Positions 8,829 through 17,431 are shown, counted from the first letter of the stretch. The stretch: DNA of 64,000 nt from an uncultured Acidimicrobiales bacterium (GCA_937997485.1 CALKTH010000003.1:1-64000); one strand, 5' to 3'. The notes: a model not told the origin generated them from the letters alone. Numbers and translations: made by a program.

Positions 8829-9425
8829 TCAGTGGTCGTTGTCGATGGCCACGTGAATGGCCACGTTCTCTTCGCCTCGTAGACCGAGCTTCTTGCGAAG
8901 AGCGACAAGATCGTCGAGCTCGCTGCCCTCAATGGCCAGCGTGCGAAGAAGTTCGCCGGTGCTCTCGATCGTGATGTCGGTGACCTCGGCCCGCAGGTTG
9001 CCGATTCGGTAGCGGCGACGAAGCTTGGTGACGAACACGGCCTTGGCCGCGGTCTCGGGGTCGAGACGCTTCACCGCCTTCGGCAAGTTCAGAGTCTTCC
9101 CCGACGTGTGACGGTCGAGTCGGAGCTCTTCGAAGAGCTCATCGAACGGTGAGGGCGCGGAGCCTGCGTTTCGGTGCCAATGCGAGGTCCATCGTTCGAA
9201 GCCGCGCTCTTCGGCGACGAGCTGTTTGACCTTCAGGGTGCTGTCGCGGACCTTCGCGTTGAACGTGGTGTCGTCGACGAGGAAGTAGCAGTCTTCGAAT
9301 TCTTCGATGGTCTCTTCCGATGCGAGCTGAGCAAGCAACTTGCGTGCTTTTCGATGCTTACCCCAGACGCGGTACTCGAACTTGGCGTTGCTGACATCAG
9401 CATTCTGTTCGGTTGTTTTTGCCAT
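8829..9425 (-). CDS. CYTH-like domain protein
   Basis: A 198-residue soluble protein. The N-terminal strand KFEYRVWG, then FLVDDTTFNAKVRDSTLKVKQL, and later KLRRRYRIGNLRAEVTDITI and LRTLAIEGSELDD, alternate charged residues as in the triphosphate-binding tunnel of CYTH proteins (triphosphatases, class IV adenylate cyclases). The first signature motif ExExK is not standard here: it reads K-F-E-Y-R, so activity is uncertain. ATG 9425 is preferred to GTG 9443 because AGGA lies 8 nt before it. It is convergent with the PhoU-like gene, with a 13-nt gap. The assignment is by pattern only. Confidence 0.5.
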   Translation of the reverse strand: MAKTTEQNADVSNAKFEYRVWGKHRKARKLLAQLASEETIEEFEDCYFLVDDTTFNAKVRDSTLKVKQLVAEERGFERWTSHWHRNAGSAPSPFDELFEELRLDRHTSGKTLNLPKAVKRLDPETAAKAVFVTKLRRRYRIGNLRAEVTDITIESTGELLRTLAIEGSELDDLVALRKKLGLRGEENVAIHVAIDNDH

Positions 9426-9554
9426 GTCGACGTCCTGCTCCACGCTGAGCTGAATCTGTCACCTTACGCTCTATCGGCGCGCCGGTGGTTGCTCTCAACC
9501 CGCAACCTCGATCGTTCGCGCCTACGGCCACTTGGCCCTGCGTCTGCTGAGGTG

Positions 9555-9560
9555 TAGCAA
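9555..9560 (+). promoter_or_regulatory. -10-like hexamer placing the PhyH transcript start at the start codon
   Basis: TAGCAA occupies -12 to -7 relative to the GTG at 9567, with no ribosome site present. This fits a leaderless transcript. Confidence 0.45.
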
Positions 9561-9566
9561 TGTTGG

Positions 9567-10574
9567 GTGTCTGAACAGATGGTCGAGCCCCGGTACACCC
9601 ACGTCGAACGCCACGCAGCGGGCTCCCCCGAGTCTGTCGCCTTTCTCGATCAAGAGGGATACGTCGTTGTCGCCAGCGCGCTCTCGGCGGAGCAGTGCAC
9701 CCACGCCGTGGAGTTGACGTGGGACTTCCTCGAACAGCTCGGCACCGGGATCGACCGGACTGACCCCACCACCTGGTGCGATGATCGCTGGCCCGTCAAT
9801 GTCCATGGTGGGATCATCCCCAGTCAGGGAATCGGTCACAGCGAGGCGCAATGGTTCATCCGCTCGGTTCCCGCAGTGAAGCAGGCGTTTGCTGCAGTGT
9901 GGGACGACGAGGACCTTCTCGTGAGCTTCGATGGCATGGCGCTCTGGCGGCCGACCTCAGTTGACCCAGGCTGGCGGACGAATCGGGGCGCCTCCTGGCT
10001 CCATATCGACCAGCACCCGATCGGCCGGCCCGGTCGTCACTGTGTGCAGGGTCTCGTTTCCTTGTTGCCGATGTCGCCGGCGACGGGCGGCAACGTGGTG
10101 ATCCCCGGCTCGCACCGTCGGTTCTCCGCCATTCCTGAGGACTACGCCGAGCGGCTCGCTCGGATCGATTCGTCGATCGACCACTTCCGCTTCCCTGCGG
10201 ACGATCCGCTGCTGGCCGACACGCCACCGATCATGTGCCACCTCGAAGTCGGCGATCTGCTGTTGTGGGACAGCCGAACCATTCACTGCTCCAGCCCTGC
10301 TTTGGAGGACGCAGCGCCCGACGAGCAGGCACCGGAGGCCGACGGCTTGATGCGGGCGGCCAGCCTGGTGTGCATGATGCCGAAGGCCCGCTCGAACCCG
10401 GAGACGATCGAACGACGGCGCGCAGCCGTGGAGAAGCGCACGTCGACGACGAACTGGAGCGACCGGTTCATCAATGCCGACCGCTTCCCGAACGTGATGG
10501 CCGCCGACGCCGAGAAGTACACGTTGCCCGCGGTGCCGCAGCTCACCCCGGAGCAGCAGTCGATGGTGGGCTGA
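9567..10574 (+). CDS. Phytanoyl-CoA dioxygenase (PhyH) family protein
   Basis: A 335-residue member of the Fe(II)/2-oxoglutarate-dependent PhyH family. The HxD iron ligands lie in SWLHIDQHP. The distal His is in DSRTIHCSSP, preceded by EVGDLLLWDSR as in family members, and ATGGNVVIPGSHRRF is the conserved strand before it. Relatives hydroxylate acyl chains or small molecules. The substrate cannot be read from the sequence. The next gene, on the opposite strand, encodes an acyl-CoA ligase, and the stops are only 7 nt apart. The start at GTG 9567 is supported by a -10-like hexamer; an ATG at 9579 is the alternative. Confidence 0.8.
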   Translation: MSEQMVEPRYTHVERHAAGSPESVAFLDQEGYVVVASALSAEQCTHAVELTWDFLEQLGTGIDRTDPTTWCDDRWPVNVHGGIIPSQGIGHSEAQWFIRSVPAVKQAFAAVWDDEDLLVSFDGMALWRPTSVDPGWRTNRGASWLHIDQHPIGRPGRHCVQGLVSLLPMSPATGGNVVIPGSHRRFSAIPEDYAERLARIDSSIDHFRFPADDPLLADTPPIMCHLEVGDLLLWDSRTIHCSSPALEDAAPDEQAPEADGLMRAASLVCMMPKARSNPETIERRRAAVEKRTSTTNWSDRFINADRFPNVMAADAEKYTLPAVPQLTPEQQSMVG

Positions 10575-10581
10575 GCGAACC

Positions 10582-12156
10582 TCAGCTCAATTGACGGCGA
10601 AGCACCTTGCCCGCATCGTTCCGAGGCAACGCATCGACGTAGACGAAGTCACGGGGCAGCTCGTGACGGACCAAGACTTCACGGAGCTGTTCCTTGATGC
10701 GTACTGTCATCTTGGCCCCGGGTCGTCCTGACCTCAGCACGATCACCGCTCGAATGATTTGACCGAACTCGTCATTGGCCACGCCAACAACGGCGGACTC
10801 GGCGACCTCGGGGCACTGCGCGAGGGCCCGTTCGATGTTGCTGGGAAACACGTTCTCCCCACCAGTGACGATCATGTCGTCGACCCGACCGAGAACGCGC
10901 AACTCGCCATCGACGGAGAGCGAGCCGAGGTCGCCGATGGACATGTAGTCGCCCAGCATCTCCTTGTTGCCTCCATCGGTGTAGCCGTCGAAGTGCATCC
11001 CGCTCTTCACCATGATCTGGCCGACCTCACCGGGAGCCAGATCAGTTCCGTCCTCGTCGACGATGCGAACCTCAATGCCTCGAAGCAGGGAGCCACCGCT
11101 CGCCGGGTCGTTCGACAATTGTTGCGGTGAGGCGATGCTCACCTGCCCGACCTCGGTGGAGCCGTAGAGGCTGTAGAGGTTGGAGCCGTGGCGTTCGATC
11201 CACCGGGTGGCCAGCTCGCCGGGAAGGGCTGAGCCGCTGCTAGCCACGATCCGGAGTGAGGAGAGTTCCGCCGGCGTCTCAAGATGGAGTATGCGTTGCA
11301 GCATGACGGGCACAGCGATCAGCACATCGGCGTGGTGGCGATCGACATCGGCGGCGACAACGGCGGGATCGAAGGTGCTTCGCAGCACCACCGTGTGGGC
11401 CAGGGTGGCGCCGAGTAACAGTTGGCTCAGGCCCCACGCGTGGAAGAGGGGCGCGGCAATCACACTCACATCGCCCTCGGCCACCGGAACAGCTTCGAGC
11501 ACGCCGTACACGCCCGACAGCGCCGCCACCCCCGCGCTTCGACGTGTGCCCTTCGGCGCGCCGGTGGTGCCAGATGTCAGCACAATCGGCTGGTCGTTGG
11601 TCATCAGCCGAGGCCGTGGCACGAACGGCCGCCACTTGGGCAGGGCTGGGAACGACCAGCTCTCGCTCTCACCGGGATCACACGACACGGTCGTGACGGG
11701 CTGTTCGCACTCGAGCAGCTGGTGGGCCAGATCATGTTCAACGATGACCGTCTGAACACACTCCCGTTCGATGACGGCCACGAGCTGCGATGTCGGCAGC
11801 ATCGGGTTCAGATACAGCGGCCGGGCCCCGAGTTTGGCCAGCGCCACGTTCGCCTCGACGAATCCTCGATGGTTCCGGCACATCAAGCCAACGGACTGGC
11901 CGGCACGAACGCCAACCGAGCGAAGTCCTCCTGCCACCCGGGTCGTGCGCACGTCGAGCTGGAAGTACGTGATCTCCCCAACGTCGTCGATGATCGCCGT
12001 CCGTCTCGGGTGTCGCAGGGCCGCGGCGCCGTAGGCCGCCGCGGTCGTTGGTCCCCACGCAGCTGCGGCCGCGCCGAGGGAGGCGAGTCGTGTCGGATCG
12101 AGAGCGCCCGTTCGATGGGCGGTGGAGAGAAGGTTGAGCGGGTCCATGAGCAGCAT
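10582..12156 (-). CDS. AMP-dependent acyl-CoA synthetase/ligase
   Basis: A 524-residue adenylate-forming enzyme that activates a carboxylic acid through an acyl-AMP and transfers it to CoA. Visible motifs are the P-loop-like VLTSGTTGAPKGTRR, the acid-recognition motif YGSTEVGQ, the hinge region SIGDLGSLSVDGELRVLGRVDDMI with TGGENVFP after it, and the catalytic lysine near the end in PRNDAGKVLRRQL. It resembles FadD-type fatty acyl-CoA ligases of actinomycetes; chain-length preference is unknown. Two in-frame ATGs (12156 and 12147) are possible starts and neither has a clear ribosome site. An alpha/beta hydrolase gene lies upstream on the same strand. Confidence 0.85.
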   Translation of the reverse strand: MLLMDPLNLLSTAHRTGALDPTRLASLGAAAAAWGPTTAAAYGAAALRHPRRTAIIDDVGEITYFQLDVRTTRVAGGLRSVGVRAGQSVGLMCRNHRGFVEANVALAKLGARPLYLNPMLPTSQLVAVIERECVQTVIVEHDLAHQLLECEQPVTTVSCDPGESESWSFPALPKWRPFVPRPRLMTNDQPIVLTSGTTGAPKGTRRSAGVAALSGVYGVLEAVPVAEGDVSVIAAPLFHAWGLSQLLLGATLAHTVVLRSTFDPAVVAADVDRHHADVLIAVPVMLQRILHLETPAELSSLRIVASSGSALPGELATRWIERHGSNLYSLYGSTEVGQVSIASPQQLSNDPASGGSLLRGIEVRIVDEDGTDLAPGEVGQIMVKSGMHFDGYTDGGNKEMLGDYMSIGDLGSLSVDGELRVLGRVDDMIVTGGENVFPSNIERALAQCPEVAESAVVGVANDEFGQIIRAVIVLRSGRPGAKMTVRIKEQLREVLVRHELPRDFVYVDALPRNDAGKVLRRQLS

Positions 12157-12214
12157 GCATTCTGGGGCCTGGCGACGTCAGAACCGAATCCGCGACGCTC
12201 AGCTGGTCTTGCGA

Positions 12215-13144
12215 TCAGTGGCCGAGAAAGGCGCGAGTAGAAGCCGCAGCGAGATCGGGTTCGTCAACCCAGGGCGCGTGACCGGCCCCTGGAACCATCT
12301 CCAGCGTGGCGTTCGGAAGTTGGTCAAGCAGCAGGTGCGCCGTCCGCTCCCCACCGTTCGGATCCTCATCGCCCCAGAAGAAGTGGAGAGGCATCGTGAG
12401 TTTGGCCAGCAGCTCAGGCGGATGGATCATCGCCGGGTCCAATCCCGCGATCGGCGTGATGAGCTTCGGCTGCATGCGCAGCTCGTTGCGCATCGACGGT
12501 GTGTCGTTCATGAACGACACCATCCACTCGACCGCCTCATCGTTGAACGCTCCCGATCGAATCGCCGACTTGAGGCCGGCCGAAGACAGCGCCAACTTCA
12601 CCAGGCGAGCGTTGGCTGGCATTCGAGCGCTCAACGCTGCTGCTCCCGGCAGCGCCGCCATTCGAAAGACCAGCGGAACTCGTTCCATGGGAGCGCCCAT
12701 CGGCCAACTGAACTCGATGAGGCGCTCGACTCGCTCTGGAGCACCTGCGGCGCCCCGAAACGCGAAGAAGCCACCGTGCGAGGTGGAAGCCACTCGGACC
12801 TTGGTGAGACCGAGCGCGTCCACGACGCTGGGGAGGAGCTCTTCCGCGTACGCCGAGAACTTCGCGGCCTCGGTCCAGCCCGTTCCCGGCAACGGCTCGC
12901 TCAGCCCGCAGCCTGGACGGTCGATCACGATGCACCGGTAGTCGGGGAGGCGGGCAACGAGGTGCGCCCAGCTGGCGCCGCCGGTTGCTCCCCCGTGAAT
13001 GAGCAACAACGGGGGTCCCTGGCCCGCTTCCTGGGCACGGACCGTGATGCCCAGACTCGGCAGCGAGAGCTCGAGTTCTGATGTCTCCACACCGACCGAA
13101 TCCCACAGGCGCCGCTCTGCCGCTCGGTAACTCACGCTGTCCAT
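12215..13144 (-). CDS. Alpha/beta hydrolase
   Basis: A 309-residue alpha/beta-hydrolase fold protein. The oxyanion region is LLLIHGGATGGASW, the acid is probably Asp in WGDEDP, and the base is His in GAGHAPW. The nucleophile elbow is unusual: STSHGG, with serine in place of the first glycine of GxSxG. ATG 13144 is chosen because GGAGG lies 6 nt upstream; the longer open frame to 13264 adds an unrelated N-terminus. Substrate and pathway are unknown. It precedes the acyl-CoA ligase on the same strand with a ~60-nt gap, so co-transcription is possible. Confidence 0.82.
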   Translation of the reverse strand: MDSVSYRAAERRLWDSVGVETSELELSLPSLGITVRAQEAGQGPPLLLIHGGATGGASWAHLVARLPDYRCIVIDRPGCGLSEPLPGTGWTEAAKFSAYAEELLPSVVDALGLTKVRVASTSHGGFFAFRGAAGAPERVERLIEFSWPMGAPMERVPLVFRMAALPGAAALSARMPANARLVKLALSSAGLKSAIRSGAFNDEAVEWMVSFMNDTPSMRNELRMQPKLITPIAGLDPAMIHPPELLAKLTMPLHFFWGDEDPNGGERTAHLLLDQLPNATLEMVPGAGHAPWVDEPDLAAASTRAFLGH

Positions 13145-13271
13145 GCCAACCTCCGGGTCAGTTGCGTCGATGACCGAAAGGGTTCCTGCGTGCTCGTCGG
13201 CCGTCAAGGCTCGGGCGGCCTCGAAACGAGCCGAAAGGTCCGATTGGGTGCATCTCAACAGCACCTAACGC

Positions 13272-13300
13272 TTGCCTTCTTGCTTTGCATCCTCTAAAGT
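13272..13300 (+). promoter_or_regulatory. Sigma-70-type promoter of the HNH gene
   Basis: TTGCCT (13272-13277) and TAAAGT (13295-13300) are separated by 17 nt, the ideal spacing. The predicted transcript start falls inside the LexA box that begins at 13301. Confidence 0.6.
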
Positions 13301-13316
13301 TCGAACATAAGTTCGC
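13301..13316 (+). promoter_or_regulatory. LexA (SOS) box upstream of the HNH gene
   Basis: TCGAAC-ATAA-GTTCGC matches the mycobacterial and actinobacterial SOS consensus TCGAAC-N4-GTTCGA at 11 of 12 fixed positions. It abuts the -10 hexamer and ends 20 nt before the ATG, exactly where a repressor would block transcription. This predicts DNA-damage induction of the gene. Confidence 0.75.
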
Positions 13317-13336
13317 TTCACGACTTCGAGATCAAC

Positions 13337-14878
13337 ATGGATGCGTTGCATGACGCATCCGCGTCGTCTCCAGTCGCCGAGCGGCTTCTCTCCGAGGCAC
13401 AGTCCATGCGTCGACTCCTCGAGAACCACGAGGCACGCCTGGTCGCGATTCTCGACCGACACGTCGAAGCTGGCACCGGGCCCGCACCGGAAGAAGTACT
13501 TGCCGCCACCGGCTACTCGTCGTTCGAAGCGAGAGCTGCCGCCAGCCGAGCCCGCCTTCTCAATGGACTCAACAGTTCACTCCACGACGATGCACTCCAC
13601 GACGATGCACTCCATGACGATGCCAGAGAGACCGACGACCCGGTTGCGGACGGCCACGCCACGAACGACGACTCCGGCCACGACGCCAACGGCGACCCGA
13701 ACGGTGGCGCTGATGGTGCCGGATTTGGGTCCGGGTTTGGCGGGGGTGGTCGAGATGATCGGCCCACGCCGCCACCGATCAACCCGGAGAATCTTGATGC
13801 CATTCGCCGGGCAGAAAAGCAGTTCAAGACCGACGCAGAACGAGCAGCCTTCGCGAAGCGCAAGCCAGAGCTGGCCCGTCTCGCTGCCTCCCTCAATGCA
13901 CGCGACTTCGCAGCCCGCCTGAAGAAGGTCATCTTCGCTGTCGTGTCTGAGTTCGGAGTCTCGCTCAAGGAGCGACAGCGCAAGGCCTCCAGTTTCAAGA
14001 GCTGGACCGACAAAGACGGCATGGTGTACATGCACGGCCGCTTCGATCCAGAACGCGGCGGTGCGATCACGAGCGGCATCGAGCGAGAGATGAAGGCCGA
14101 GGCCAAGCAAGCACACGACGCCGAAGGCATCCGTCTCCCCATGGACGACAACCTGGCTGCGTCTGCCCTCTTCCGAATCTGCGAGCGGGCGTTCGATCCG
14201 AACCGGCGGGCATCACGCCCCCTCGTGGGCCTCCTGGTGGATGCCAAGACACTCCAAAGCGGGGAACACCCAGACACGATTTCAGAATCGATGGGTGCAG
14301 CGGACTGGGTTGATGCAGCGACCCGACGTCGTTGGCTCTGCGACTGCGATCTTCAGAAAGTCATCGTCGACGATCAGGGCGAACCGACCGACGTCGGGCG
14401 CCGCTATCGCACCGCCACACCCGCCCAACGCTTGGCGCTGCGGGCCGTCTACCGAAGCTGTGGTTTCCCCGGTTGCGATTGCGTCTTCGATTGGTGCCAG
14501 CTTCATCACGTCGGCTTCTGGGAGCTCGGCGGAGAAACCAATCTCGACAACCTCCTCCCACTTTGCAGTCGGCACCATCACTTGGTGCACGAAGGTGGCT
14601 GGACCCTCCGCCTCGAGCCGGGCCGTGTGGCTGCGGCTTGGCGTCCAGACGGCACGCTGCATGCCCGCAGCACACCTGATGGCCCCGCTCGACGACACGA
14701 TCAGCAACACGATCAACAACGACCCGACAGCCTGCGCTGCCTCGGGCCGGCAAGCGGGGCACCACCCGATCCCAGCCGTTCTGAACGGGGAAACCCGCGG
14801 CCCTCGAGGCAACTGGTGGGAGCGCCCGGGTCGCCGCCGCCCTCGCTTTTCGACGAGCGAGAACCCAGCCACAACTGA
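13337..14878 (+). CDS. DUF222/13E12-family HNH endonuclease protein
   Basis: A 513-residue member of the 13E12 (DUF222 plus HNH) family common in actinomycetes. The N-terminal half is helical (LLSEAQSMRRLLENHEARLVAILDRHV), followed by an acidic low-complexity linker (~80-140) that includes three copies of LHDDA. The C-terminal HNH domain shows CGFPGCDCVFDWCQLHHV, then ETNLDNLLPLCSRHHHLVHEGGW, with the metal-binding Cys and His residues intact. The last ~70 residues are Pro/Arg-rich. Family members are suspected DNA nucleases of unclear role, some of them mobile or multi-copy. A LexA box lies in its promoter, and a GC-rich hairpin follows the stop. Confidence 0.87.
   Translation: MDALHDASASSPVAERLLSEAQSMRRLLENHEARLVAILDRHVEAGTGPAPEEVLAATGYSSFEARAAASRARLLNGLNSSLHDDALHDDALHDDARETDDPVADGHATNDDSGHDANGDPNGGADGAGFGSGFGGGGRDDRPTPPPINPENLDAIRRAEKQFKTDAERAAFAKRKPELARLAASLNARDFAARLKKVIFAVVSEFGVSLKERQRKASSFKSWTDKDGMVYMHGRFDPERGGAITSGIEREMKAEAKQAHDAEGIRLPMDDNLAASALFRICERAFDPNRRASRPLVGLLVDAKTLQSGEHPDTISESMGAADWVDAATRRRWLCDCDLQKVIVDDQGEPTDVGRRYRTATPAQRLALRAVYRSCGFPGCDCVFDWCQLHHVGFWELGGETNLDNLLPLCSRHHHLVHEGGWTLRLEPGRVAAAWRPDGTLHARSTPDGPARRHDQQHDQQRPDSLRCLGPASGAPPDPSRSERGNPRPSRQLVGAPGSPPPSLFDEREPSHN
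13578..13622 (+). repeat. Three tandem 15-bp repeats inside the HNH gene
   Basis: CACTCCACGACGATG is repeated at 13578, 13593 and 13608, the last copy with one change. Being in frame, they encode repeated HDDAL units in the acidic linker, a place where slippage can change copy number without a frameshift. Confidence 0.85.
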
Positions 14879-14882
14879 GCCC

Positions 14883-14910
14883 CGGAACCGGCCCCTTCGG
14901 GCCGCTTCCG
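14883..14910 (+). terminator. Hairpin after the HNH gene
   Basis: CGGAA (14883-14887) pairs with TTCCG (14906-14910), and GGCCC (14890-14894) with GGGCC (14899-14903) around a CTTC loop. It begins 5 nt past the stop codon. There is no T-tract, which is common for hairpins in high-GC actinomycetes. Confidence 0.55.
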
Positions 14911-14976
14911 CACGTCTGAGGACGGCTGCCATGCTCGCCCAAGCCTCAGAACCTGACCGACCTGGTGGCGGCGCAC

Positions 14977-14982
14977 TAGCTT
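14977..14982 (+). promoter_or_regulatory. -10-like hexamer for the F420 oxidoreductase gene
   Basis: TAGCTT sits at exactly -12 to -7 of the ATG at 14989, implying a leaderless transcript. Confidence 0.5.
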
Positions 14983-14988
14983 GCGGCA

Positions 14989-15873
14989 ATGATCGACATC
15001 GGACCGGTAGGCATCTGGCAGGGCGTTCTCGACGCACACCCCACAACGGTGGTCAAGGAAACGATGGCCGAGCTCGACGAAGCTGGCTGGCCCTGCGTCT
15101 GGATTCCCGAGACCGTCTCGCGCGATCCGTTCGTGTCTGCCGCGTCCATGCTCGAGGCCACCACGAACCTGAAGATCGCCACAGGGATCGCCTCGATCTG
15201 GGCTCGCGATGCCATGACGACATCGAACGCGACCAAGACGCTGAACGAGGCGTACAACGGCCGATTTCTCCTCGGGCTCGGTGTGAGCCATCACACACTG
15301 ACCGAGTGGGTTCGCAAGCACGACTACTCCAAGCCCCTCACCAAGATGCGGGAGTACCTCGGGCAGATGGATCAATCAATGTTCCGGGGCGTCGAGCCAG
15401 CCGAGCCGCCGAGTCGGGTGCTCGCCGCTCTCGGCCCCAAGATGCTGAAGCTTTCGGCCGAGCTGGCGGACGGCGCCCACCCGTACTTCGTACCGCCAGA
15501 GCACACCGCGATCGCTCGCGAGGCCGTCGGTCCCGACAAGATGGTCGCCACTGAGCAGATGGTGGTGCTCGAGACAGATCCCGGCACGGCTCGGGAGATC
15601 GCTCGCAAGCACATGGCCGTGTATCTCGGGCTTCCCAACTACGCCAACAACCTCATGCGCCTTGGCTACTCCGAAGACGAGATCAAGAACGCCGATGACC
15701 GCGTGGTCGACGCCATCGTTGCCTGGGGAACGATGGACGACATCGTGGCTCGAGTGAAGGCCCACCAGGACGCCGGCGCGAGCCATGTGTGTGTCCAGGT
15801 GCTCCAGGCAGACGGCAGCGCCGTACCAATGGAAGCGTGGCGTTTGCTCGGCGAGGCGCTGATTCCCGCCTGA
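14989..15873 (+). CDS. LLM-class F420-dependent oxidoreductase (TIGR03620-like)
   Basis: A 294-residue luciferase-like TIM-barrel protein. The start MIDIGPVGIWQG, the strand WIPETVSRDPFVSAA, the segment TTNLKIATGIASIWARD and the later NGRFLLGLGVSHHTL are typical of the TIGR03620 group, whose members are predicted to use coenzyme F420. LLM proteins reduce or oxidise diverse small molecules; no substrate is evident. It is separate from the second LLM gene at the right end of the window and belongs to a different subgroup. The start is supported by a correctly placed -10 hexamer. Confidence 0.83.
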   Translation: MIDIGPVGIWQGVLDAHPTTVVKETMAELDEAGWPCVWIPETVSRDPFVSAASMLEATTNLKIATGIASIWARDAMTTSNATKTLNEAYNGRFLLGLGVSHHTLTEWVRKHDYSKPLTKMREYLGQMDQSMFRGVEPAEPPSRVLAALGPKMLKLSAELADGAHPYFVPPEHTAIAREAVGPDKMVATEQMVVLETDPGTAREIARKHMAVYLGLPNYANNLMRLGYSEDEIKNADDRVVDAIVAWGTMDDIVARVKAHQDAGASHVCVQVLQADGSAVPMEAWRLLGEALIPA

Positions 15874-15892
15874 TCGGGCATCATCTATCGAC

Positions 15893-16165
15893 ATGGATGA
15901 GAGAACTGTCTGGTTGCTGATCGCTGGGGCGCTTGTCCTCGGGCTTGCTGCGGTCCTTCTCGACCGCATCAACTTCCCTCAAAAGCGCTTCCGGCCCAAG
16001 GCCGTGATCATCGACCCGCTGGCCGGCGCAGCCCGCGACCGCACCGGAGCGCACGTGATCGACCTCGATCGTCACCCACTCGAGCCTGATCCCATCGAAG
16101 AATGGGAAGATGACGAGTGGGGCGACGGTGAGGGGGAGAACGACGACGCTCTGCGACAACGCTGA
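15893..16165 (+). CDS. Small single-pass membrane protein with acidic tail
   Basis: A 90-residue protein with one N-terminal membrane helix (~7-24, VWLLIAGALVLGLAAVLL), a basic stretch (FPQKRFRPK) that should face the cytosol, and a strongly acidic end (EEWEDDEWGDGEGENDD). No family is recognised. It is 19 nt after the F420 oxidoreductase stop, with no visible ribosome site, and has normal codon use for the region. Its role is unknown. Confidence 0.6.
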   Translation: MDERTVWLLIAGALVLGLAAVLLDRINFPQKRFRPKAVIIDPLAGAARDRTGAHVIDLDRHPLEPDPIEEWEDDEWGDGEGENDDALRQR

Positions 16166-16270
16166 GCGTCTGGCCTCTCCCTCTCCGAAACTCCCGTAAC
16201 CCGAACTTCGCAATCTGTAGTACCCCGCTCGCACTGACCACCCGCACCAGCAATGAACGAAGGACCTCCT

Positions 16271-17338
16271 ATGACCGCGGCGACCATTGGCTCTCGCTTC
16301 AAGCGCTCGAACTCCACCGCAGAGGCTTCCGCCGAAGCATCAGCCCAAGCGCAGACATCGACTCCCGCTCGCGCCTCGGCGCAGCCTGTCGCCGCTCCCG
16401 TTGGCTTCATGGCCTGGTTCAAGGAAGTCAACAAGCGCATCAAGGCCCACAACGTGGTGGTCATCGGCGCTGGTATCGCCTTCTACGGCCTCCTTGCCCT
16501 GATCCCCACGCTCGTCGCCGTCATCTCCACCTACGCCCTCGTGACCGATCCGGCCGAGATCGCGAGCCAGATCGAAGGCATTACCGAGAACATGGAGCCG
16601 GAGTCGGCGTCGTTCATCAACAACCAAGTCAGCCTGGCTGTCGATGATGCGAAGAGCAGCGGCACGGTCGCTCTCATCGTCGGCATCTTGGTCGCCCTGT
16701 GGGCAGCCTCGGGTGCCCTGCAAAAGCTCATGAACGTGATCGCCCTGGCGTACGGCGCTATTGAGGGCCGGAAGGGTTGGAAGGTCCGCCTGCTTTCCTA
16801 CGGCCTCACCGCGGGCGGCATCGTGACCGTGGCCGTGATCGGCTTCGTGTTCGGAGCGCTGCCGAAGGTCCTCGACGCGGTCGGACTCGACGGACCGCTG
16901 ATCACGTTGGTCAGCATCGGCAGCTACGTCGCCATGTTCGCCTTCATGGCGCTCGCCTTCACCGTGCTCTACCGGTACGGCCCGGATCGCTCGCCAAAGA
17001 CACCGTGGAAGAACAAGGGCTCGGTGGTCGGCGGGATCACGTTCCTCGTCTTCGCCGTGCTGTTCAGCTTGTACTTCCGTTTCGCTGCCGGTTCGATGCC
17101 GGCTTCGTACAGCATCCTTGGTGCCATCGCCGCCATCATCATCTTCCTCCAGCTGACGGCAATCGCCGTTGTTGTTGGCGCCGAGGTGAATGCGATCAAT
17201 GAGGCAGCGAACCTGGATCCGCTCGCCTCGACCATGCCCGAGGAAGAAGAACCGCCGCCGGCTGATCCGTTGAGCTTCGGCAAGGCCGCAGCCGGCCTCG
17301 CCGCCCTCTTCATCCTTGGTGGCGGCAAGGGAAGCTGA
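16271..17338 (+). CDS. YihY/BrkB (UPF0761) family membrane protein
   Basis: A 355-residue polytopic membrane protein. After an Ala/Pro-rich N-terminus come the family hallmarks: a conserved amphipathic entry (FKEVNKRIKAHNVVVIGAGIAFYGLLALIPTL), a luminal loop with the EPESASFINNQ region, and six hydrophobic segments ending near AVVVGAEVNAINEA. This family was once called ribonuclease BN in error. Its function is unsettled, with envelope roles proposed. ATG 16271 is chosen over 16253 because AAGGA lies 6 nt before it. A stem-loop follows the stop. Confidence 0.85.
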   Translation: MTAATIGSRFKRSNSTAEASAEASAQAQTSTPARASAQPVAAPVGFMAWFKEVNKRIKAHNVVVIGAGIAFYGLLALIPTLVAVISTYALVTDPAEIASQIEGITENMEPESASFINNQVSLAVDDAKSSGTVALIVGILVALWAASGALQKLMNVIALAYGAIEGRKGWKVRLLSYGLTAGGIVTVAVIGFVFGALPKVLDAVGLDGPLITLVSIGSYVAMFAFMALAFTVLYRYGPDRSPKTPWKNKGSVVGGITFLVFAVLFSLYFRFAAGSMPASYSILGAIAAIIIFLQLTAIAVVVGAEVNAINEAANLDPLASTMPEEEEPPPADPLSFGKAAAGLAALFILGGGKGS

Positions 17339-17346
17339 CCGGAAAC

Positions 17347-17387
17347 GTGTCACAACTGCGGCGTGGGCGATTTCACCCACGCGACAC
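17347..17387 (+). terminator. Stem-loop after the YihY-family gene
   Basis: GCGTGGG (17361-17367) pairs with CCCACGC (17376-17382), and the flanking GTGTC (17347-17351) with GACAC (17383-17387), leaving a one-sided bulge of 9 nt. It begins 9 nt past the stop codon. It is followed by an A-run, not a T-run, so it may act as a barrier or leader and not as a classical terminator. Confidence 0.45.
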
Positions 17388-17431
17388 AAAAAACTGATCA
17401 GTTCGGGCCGGTTTCTGCCGAAGAAGATCAC

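Noticed and set aside
12122-13081. A 319-codon plus-strand frame over the alpha/beta hydrolase
   Set aside because: It is antisense to a gene with an evident hydrolase fold and a strong ribosome site.
13578-13622. A short CRISPR-like repeat array
   Set aside because: The three units are contiguous 15-mers without spacers, inside a coding linker.
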